This document shows positions 27,801-36,800 of a stretch of 64,000 bases of DNA, one piece after another. The stretch is from Periplaneta americana (lineage: Eukaryota > Arthropoda > Insecta > Blattodea > Blattidae), in the NCBI RefSeq assembly GCF_040183065.1, contig NC_091125.1:118220121-118284120 (forward strand), in the 5' to 3' direction. The notes under the pieces were generated by a model. It was given only the letters and a program-made list of their open reading frames with translations. It made no database searches and was not told the origin of the DNA. The translations under genes were made by a program, and so were the position numbers. Position 1 is the stretch's first letter, and the number at the start of each line of letters is the position of its first letter.

Positions 27801-30800
27801 AATGATTCAATTGAGCCAGAATGCCATACTACCAGTAAAATATCATCACCATCACCACCACTGCTACCACCATTATCTCCAACAGGATTAGGTTTTTTTT
27901 TGGTCTCACGAAGTGTTGAATGTTACGTCTTCCATGAGAAGTTTTAGTGATAAGTATGTGTCCTAGGTACTTCACTGGCATTTCACAGAGTAAGATGTAA
28001 TTTTTATGAATTTTAAATACTATTATAGTCGCAATCATGCCATGGTATGAAAGAAAAATTTCATAACCTCAAGCGGGATTTGAGCCTGCGACTTCCTGTA
28101 CTCCGGTCAGGCGCTCTACCACTGAGCTATCGAGATCGTCTCACGCCAAAGGCTTCGAATTATCCTTTCATACTGGCGACTCTGTTATAGAGTATAGAGT
28201 AGTATTTAAAATTCATTAATATGTCACATCAACGGACGTTTACACGTCACCAACATCGTAAGATGAAGATTACATTTGTAATTTTTATGTTAAATTCATT
28301 ATAATCTGCTATCTGTGAATAACCACGTGCAAATTTTTCTTAAATGGGTACTATCCCTTGGGTCATATGGACTTAGTGCTTGTATGAACAGTAATGGAAG
28401 TTCCTGAATGAAGAGAAAAGAGAGGCTGCATCAGAAGAGAATTCTCAGTAAAATAAAATACCATAAACAGCACGTGCAGTAAATTAAAACACAACATGTA
28501 TGCATGCTTCCTAGTTTCTGTTTTACTTTGTCCTCAACCTTATGCAGGTCGCCCTTAGTGGTCTAGTAGCTACTATGCTTCCACTGGATCCAAGATCCTC
28601 AAGATCGAACTTGGTAGAGGGCAACGGATTTTAAGAGTGAGAAAAATTCTGGTTGCGACATCTTTCAGGAGAGAAATAAAAGGCATCTTGTGTCAGCTTT
28701 TCGACAACATGTTGAATTTTTTGTGTGTTGACAGTGATTATTTGCATATGTCAGCATATTGAATATGTTACTTCATTTTGTGAAAAAAATGTATTTGAAT
28801 ACAAATTGAATAATAAAGGTCAGAATACAAAACGTTGACTGAAACCTTTGGTGGCATGTATCATCACAAAACATATCCCAGTACTTTCCTTGGACCAATC
28901 CAAATTCTCTCTGATGTGTCCGTTACTGTAGGATAGCCAGTGTTCACACATCTTTGTGCGTGTTATATTGCAGATATCTGATTATTCTGCTCACTCACAT
29001 GGACCTATAGACATGGTGAAATCGTCCAGCTTACCACCAGAATGTGGCACAGTTCGAGGACTTGGTATTAGTGATGGCCACTCAACAGACACGAGTTCTG
29101 CCAGCGAGCGACACTTTGGAGCTCCAAGTGAAGGTAGCAAGTCTTCGTACCTAACATATGTACTGCTCTTTGACATACAGTTCCATTTACATCTTATATC
29201 TTGAGTCAGTGTTTTTTATTCTCGAATTGTTCGGAATATAAAGTAATTTTGTTATTGTTAGCTTATTAAATATTAAAAAAGTGTATGCTCTGATAAAACA
29301 AAAATTATTTTAGAAACTTTTTCTAAAGAGGAATGGCTCCATGTATGTACATATGACTACAGGATCCTGATAACAGAGCCAGCATCTGTTTACTTTGTTT
29401 TCACACCTAAGAAAGGCACCACAAATTTCGATGTATAAATTGAGGCTGTCTTACAACATTACAAAAGATCCTATATAGACTTCATAAATGTAACTATTCT
29501 GTTGTACACTGTGACTTAAGGGGCAACCATTCAAACTATAGAATAGTACAGTATCTTTCGAAAACAAAAAACAACTAAAATGAAAGAAATATGTAATAAT
29601 ACAAAACTTCCGTAAGAAAATTGTTTTGCTGAGGTACTAGCATATTTTGGACTGTATGAAAATGTTTACATACACTAGCAAAAAGAGAATTCAAATACAA
29701 CATCTAGAAACTAAAATGCTTTTATGCCTGTAAAAATCTGATAAATTTAAAATTTGAGAACATTTTTGAAATTAAGATTGTTCAAAATGTACGAAACTTG
29801 CACATTATCCACATTTAGTATGTGATTATTCCAGAAGATTGGTAGTCGCAAAATCTAGAATTGTCATTGAACATGATTGTTTTACAAGAAAATGTGTGTA
29901 AATTATAAATTTAAACGTTTCCAAATTGTATAACATGTAATAAACCAGAAAACATGGATGAAAACATATCAGAAATTGTGAAAGTCTAGCATCCAGTGTA
30001 TGGTAAAGAAATATTGGGCTGCGAGATAACAAATGGCCTTGTCACATACCAAAGCATCTGAAAATTAATATAGTGTCCCCGTAAAAATAATTTCTTAATA
30101 TTATGTATGGATGACTAATATTTGATAGCTTTTTCTGTAAAGATGAGCAGAGATTTTTATTTTGGCGATTTTTGTAGTTACACTGTGAATGGCTTCTTTG
30201 AACTTGTTCGTCTGTTATTTATATAATCAGCCTTGAAAGCATTGCCAACTTATAAATTTGCACTAAATTTTTATTGCAGATGAACTGTCTGCTGGGAGCA
30301 GTAATGTATCTCCTCGGATGCGTCGGTCCACCAAGCACCACCAGAACCATCAGACCAGTAGTGGAGCTGGCACACTCACACCATCTAGTGGCAGCAGCAG
30401 AAACCAGAGTCCTCGTCCACGAGACACTGGAGAGGCAAGACTGAGACCAGGAGTGACACCTCGCAACTCGTCTAACAGAAATAGCGCAAATCTGACAGCA
30501 AGCACTCTGCAGGAGGACCTCATGAGACTTATCAACCCTGACTACATGGCCGAGAGGGATGAGAAACTCAACAAGGTTTGTTTATTTATCTTTATTCAGT
30601 ATTTGTCTTTAGTTGTATATGAGTAATTCCCGGAGATGTTTCTACAAATTGTGTTCATTTCTGAGTTCACTCTAAGAATATTGTTTCAATTTTGAATAGT
30701 TAAGTAAATAGGAATGCCAACAGTAACCCATTTTTTTATTTCTTATTTGGACGAAATGAGAAGAAATGAGCTAAATGCAATGAAAATAAATCATTTTCAA

Positions 30801-33800
30801 TCTGCACTTCCTTGTAATGTTACATTCTGTGCATATATTTGACGACACTAGCATTATATTTAAGGACTCTGCATTATTTAATACTGCAGTAACTTGGAAC
30901 ATTGCAATACAAAAACCAAGTTCCTTTCTTTCAGTTTAGTTAAACCTGAAACAGATCTAAAATAATTGCATTAGATAATACAGTATTTGGTACCATGCCA
31001 TGGCATCATTATCTAAAGCATCCTACCTAGGACTCGTATTATGGAATGCACTCTGGTTCAAATCTTCATGGGGGGAAGAATTTTTTCATAAAATTTCGGC
31101 CAGTGTATGAAAGATACTTGGGAGGAAATTAAACGGAGAATAAATATGGGAAATGCCTGTTATTATTCGGTTGAGAAGCTTTTATCATCCAGTCTGCTAT
31201 CAAAAAATCTGAAAGTTAGAATTTATAAAACAGTTATATTACCGGTTGTTCTTTATGGTTCTAAAACTTGGACTCTCACTTTGAGAGAGGAACATAGGTT
31301 AAGGATGTTTGAGAATAAAATGCTTAGGAAAATATTTGAGGCTAAGAGGGATGAAGTTACAGGAGAATGGAGAAAGTTACACAACACAGAACTGCACGCA
31401 TTGTATTCTTCACCTGACATAATTACTAACATTAAATCCAGACGTTTAAGATGGGCAGGGCATGTAGCATGTATGGGTGAATCCAGAAATCCATATATGT
31501 TAGTTGAGAGGCCGAAGGGAAAAAAATCTTTGGGGAGGTCGAGACGTAGATGGGAAGATAATATTAAAATGGATTTGAGGGAGGTGGGATATGATGGTAG
31601 AGACTGGATTAATCTTGCTCAGAATAGGGACCGATGGCGGGCTTATGTGAGGGTGGCAATGAACCTCCGGGTTCCTTGAAAGCCAATAAGTAAGTAGTAC
31701 TAGTATGCAACCGGTATCCACCCAGCATCGTAATGCACTTGGGTTACAAAAGCCAGCTATAATGGCATACCTCCATTCTGGTTGGATGATCGTTCACCTC
31801 TGCTTCGGCATGTGACTGAGGAGGCCAGCATCTGACGGTTGATCTGGGTCCTTAAAGGCTGTAGCACCATGGATTATTATTATTATTAATTCAGTATTTA
31901 AACAGTTTTACTCTCTTAATTATTTGGGCTGCGTAATTTCGTATAAAAAATAGAAAACCTGAATTTGTGATTAAGAAATTTGAAGAAAAATTAAAAGAGA
32001 GTAACTCAGTCATTGAGTAGTTCGTGAGATAGAGAAAATTACTAAAAATACTGCAAGATTATTTATTAATAAATCTCTCGCAAAATTTAACACTGTTGAA
32101 CATAAAAAAAAAATAATAATAAAAAATTGGCAGAACCCTTTATGACAGCATACTAATATTAATTCATGCAGGGTGGTGATAGTAGTGGTGAATCTAGAAA
32201 CTATGAAGAGAAATAGAAATATCCTTAGAATAAGAGCCTTTCCACCATTACATCACCATTGTTTCTTTATTCGAATTTACAAAATCTTGTCCCTAACTGA
32301 ATGATGTGATAGTTGTGAACTGATTGTTCATTAATTGGATATTTTGGTTTTACAGGAAGCAGTTGGGAATGGCATTGTGGCAGGGAAGGTCCACAGTAGC
32401 AGCAATAGCAGTAGCACGTGTAATGTGAATGATGTCACCATCACGAACCGATCCCGTTCACGAGAAAACCTGTGCAGCACTAATGGGAATGGCCCAGCAC
32501 TTAGCGTTCTTCCTATCCCACAATCCCCATCTGAGCCTGATCAACACTCCAGGGACCAGTGAGTGTTTTGCTATTGTAAATCTGTAGTTTGGCTTGTGAG
32601 GGGAGAGAGTTGAGAGTCGTTACGAATTATGTATGTAAGGCTGAAATTCTTTATTTAACGATCTTTTGAAATACAGAAAGTATTCAGATTCGGTGTGTTA
32701 ATGCTATCGTGATAAATGAAGAAATGGTGTAATGAGAATAGGAGGGAGAAGTAATGCAATTTGAGAAAAACTAACTTGCAGTTGCTTTGTGTACTATGGA
32801 GCTCATGGTCTCAGTGCTGAAGTAGTAACTGTTCTTGAGCTTGGACCCAAATATCATGGCTTGAAATTTGAAGGAGACTGATTAATTTTTTGAACGAAAG
32901 AATGCAAAGTGCATTCCCCCCTGGAAGGGAAATAAAGTTGGGTATTTTATATTGTATATAGTTTATGACTTGAGAAAACTTCTTATTTCTTCTATTTTTT
33001 TTTTTTTGAATGAAAATATTGAAAGCATGGCTTCCTCTGGGAGGGAAATGCAGTTGTAGATTTTATATTGTAAAAACAATCAACAACTGTAAGCAGAAAC
33101 GAGTAGATGTAAAGGGGTTTGCTCCGAATAGCAGTAACCAACATAGAGAGGGCAATGCCCTAAGCTGAAGTAATATGGGGATATCTGATCAACAGTGAGC
33201 AGCATTATGTTAAAGGAAAAATGGATGTGGATTTAAGGGTGTGGAGGGCAAGAATTGGAGGGTTTAACATAAGAATTAAAGAAGAGGGAAGACAGGAGTG
33301 CAGTAAGAAAGAAATATTAAAATGGATAGTAGGAGCAGTTATAGTGATGCTATTAATAATTGAAGGAATTGAACTGAATCGAGGTCCAACAAGAGATACT
33401 TACGAAAAGATAAGGAAAGTGATTAGGGAAGAAATGCAGTTAGGAATCACAAAAATGAACCAGGAAATAAAACAGAAGTTACAACTATTCGGTCAGTCAA
33501 TAACAATTTTGAAGGAAAATATAAAATCAATCAATCAATCAATCTTCTTAATGTATCCAGCTGATTGCTGACAACATAAGGTCCACTATAGTCTACTGTA
33601 ACGTAGAAAACGTAAAAGAAAACAACAAATGGATTGAGGAGCTGCAACAAATAAATAACCAGTAGGAAAAGAAAATAATATATTTGAAAGATATCCAGAG
33701 GAAGAAAAATATTATAATTTTCGTTCTAAATGAAGACACGAGAGAATATGGAAAAGAAACCTATGAATATAGTTTGTAAAGTGTGGGGAACTATAGATCT

Positions 33801-36800
33801 GTAAATGAGGTTGACATATATAGAAATCAACTTACAATAGCATTGTCTCCATCTTTTGATTGATTCAGTTAAAATACAGTAATATGTAATGTTCAGTATC
33901 TTTGTTGTTTAGTCAACTGATCGAAGACAGGTCTGAATCTTACAAGTGATACCAAAAAGGCATCACTCATGAGGCAACTAGATCAGGAGATAATGGGGTA
34001 GGGTGGCCAGTTCCTTTCCTACTTTCATTATCTTTATTACTGTATATATTTTCACGTAAAAATAGGAAATACAATGTAGAATGATACGCTATTTGTGAAT
34101 TCTGATGGACCGAAAAAGAAATTCTTTACATCTTAAAATATCCATAAGTTCGAGCTTTCTCTGGATTATTATTTGATTATGTATTGCTTTTGTGGAATGG
34201 TTGGTTAAATTAGGAACTAAAGAGTATCTCATTTATAAAATTGGCCTACATTGTTTTGTTGCCATCCCCATGCATGACAGTTCTCTTCATCACATCTTTT
34301 TAACTGGTACAGTATGTCCAGAATATTTCTTTAGAAATTACTGTGACACTATTTATAATTTCTGCTTAACATAAGTCATATGCCATTCTAAATTGTAATG
34401 CACTGTAATGAACACAGAGACTGATTACCTTTAACTGATGTTCGAATCTCTTATTCACCAAATATCCACAGATTGATGAATCATCAACTAGAAACATAAA
34501 TAAGCTTCTGATAGAGATCAGCAGACTTATTACAAATGCGGGACCCTCTACTAGCTTCATTACTTCCTTTTTTTTTCTATCCTTGAAATGAAAAGGTTCA
34601 TTGTGGTACCAACTATGAAAAAAGTGGTCCACAGAATAAAGAAGTTTGGCAATGCTGGTGTATGTGAATAGACCTCTGATTACTGGGAAATGCTTATATT
34701 ATTGAAACTGCTGCAACTGAATGAAAAAATATTGACATTTTAGACATCAACGCACCAGGGACCAACACAACAGTAGCAGTAGTAATAATAACAACAACAC
34801 TGCACCAGCAGAGCGCGGTTCATCTGGTGAAGTAATTCTGACAATGGCGAGACCTGCCACTGTCATCTCCAATGCCAGCACGGCATCGAGTCCAGCACCT
34901 AGTGAGAACAAGCTTACCAAGGAGGAGAGGTAATAAAATACACTTGAACTTCATTACAGATAGTAAAACTAGATAATGATCAATACGTAAGTTAAATGAA
35001 GATGTGTTCTTATAAGAGAATAAGAAATAGATTTACATTAACTGGTACTGGTACTGTGGATGATCTCTCTGTTACTACATGCAGTGACTAGAAAAAAGCA
35101 CATTAGGGCTTCATATTGCTCTCTAGAAAAATGTTCAAATTGCGTATTGGTTAAAAATTCATAAATTCAACTCTTAATGACGAAGATATTGTAAAGATAA
35201 ATTTCATATATAAGATGGCGTTTAAACAAATGTAAAATCTAATGAATGTTGCTAGTTACAAAAATAACAATGATTATTGAAAAAAAAAAATTAAATAAAT
35301 GCTTTAAAGAAAAAAAGGAAAATCCTGGAACCAGGGAGACTCTAACCCAAAATAATGCGAACTGCAGCTCCTAAAACTAACCTCTAGACCAATGATGACG
35401 ATGATTAAGCTGCAGAAATGAATAAATAATAAATAGCCTAAGCCTAGTGACAGCACCTTTATAAAATCTTTTTGATGAAGTGAAAATGTTTGACTATGTA
35501 TGCCTGTAACAGTTACTGAGTACAGAATATTCTGTAGTAGGAAAAAACTGGAAAAGATGACGCATTGTTCATTGTTTCATAGGTTATCTCCACGAGTGAC
35601 CAAATCTCCAGGTTCAAAGCTTGCAGACCCTTTGTCACTTGCTGACAACAGAGAGATGGATTGGCCAAGTCTGGTGGATACAGCAACACGCGCCATGATG
35701 CAGGTGCAAAGAGACGAACCTGTTCCCAATGGGGAGAGTCTTGGTCATTGGGTTGATGATGTGGCTGAACGGCTGGGTCTTGATACCACAGCTGTCAATA
35801 TGTAAGTCATTTTAAGTTCAAAACTAAATCATTTTGCAGAGTATCGGTATAATGTTGTTGCAGAATATCTCTGTAACTAAAAAGTTATTTTTACATAAAA
35901 TTTAGCATGTAGTATTGTCAGTCCATTTGTCTATACGTGCATCAGAATGTAATTATTCCTGTAACCCTCAAAATATTGTTACACATTTCACGTAGCTTTC
36001 TACAAGATGATTGTACAGCCTTTTCTACTACATCATTTGTCCTTTGCTGTGTCTCCCGAACTATTATCGTCAACATTTCTTGGTGTATATACTGGCATAC
36101 ATAGTAACTTTCAGTATTTAATTGATAAATGTTAACAGACAGTATTAATAAATACTCTGAATGAGCTAATATTAGCTGCCATTGTCTTAAAGTAAATGCC
36201 ATTTGAGATTTCATGTTACTTATATGTGGTGATAACATAAATAGAAGAATGGTTTTATTTGGACTTCTCGTATTTTTTTGCAACCTTTCTCCCCTCCTTC
36301 CCTCTCTAGACTTTTGGGTGGATTTTATTCATATTCAATAATAAGTTTTTTCCTCAGTCCTTGGGGTTGAATGATTACCGTGGCTGAGGAAAATGGGTTT
36401 TTAAGGATGGTCTCGATAAATAATATTGGGAGATAATGCTGTTAGGGAGTGACGTTATTTGGGATGGTAAACTGAACACATAAAGCAATATAAAACAACC
36501 CAGAGTGAAACTGTTCGACTGTGTAAAGTATTTATTTTGATCTGCTATGTTCTAGATCTGATACCATCTTAGTTTACTTTTATACAGGAAAAACAATAGT
36601 ATAACAACTGGTGGGCGACGTCCATCTGAACTCCAGAGCCTTTTGGCGCAATTGGAGGCCAGAGTGGACAGGGAGACTCGACGCCGACTGTCACTAGAAG
36701 AGGAAGTGCGACGTCTGCGTGATGAGAACCGACGGTTGCAGGAGGAATCCCAGGCTGCTGCCCAGCAACTGCGGCGCTTTACAGAATGGTTCTTCCAAAC

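Noticed and set aside
30990..31095. SINE head upstream of the LINE (GGTTCAAATCT box)
   Set aside because: Only a B-box-like word is convincing; no matching body or second copy in the window.
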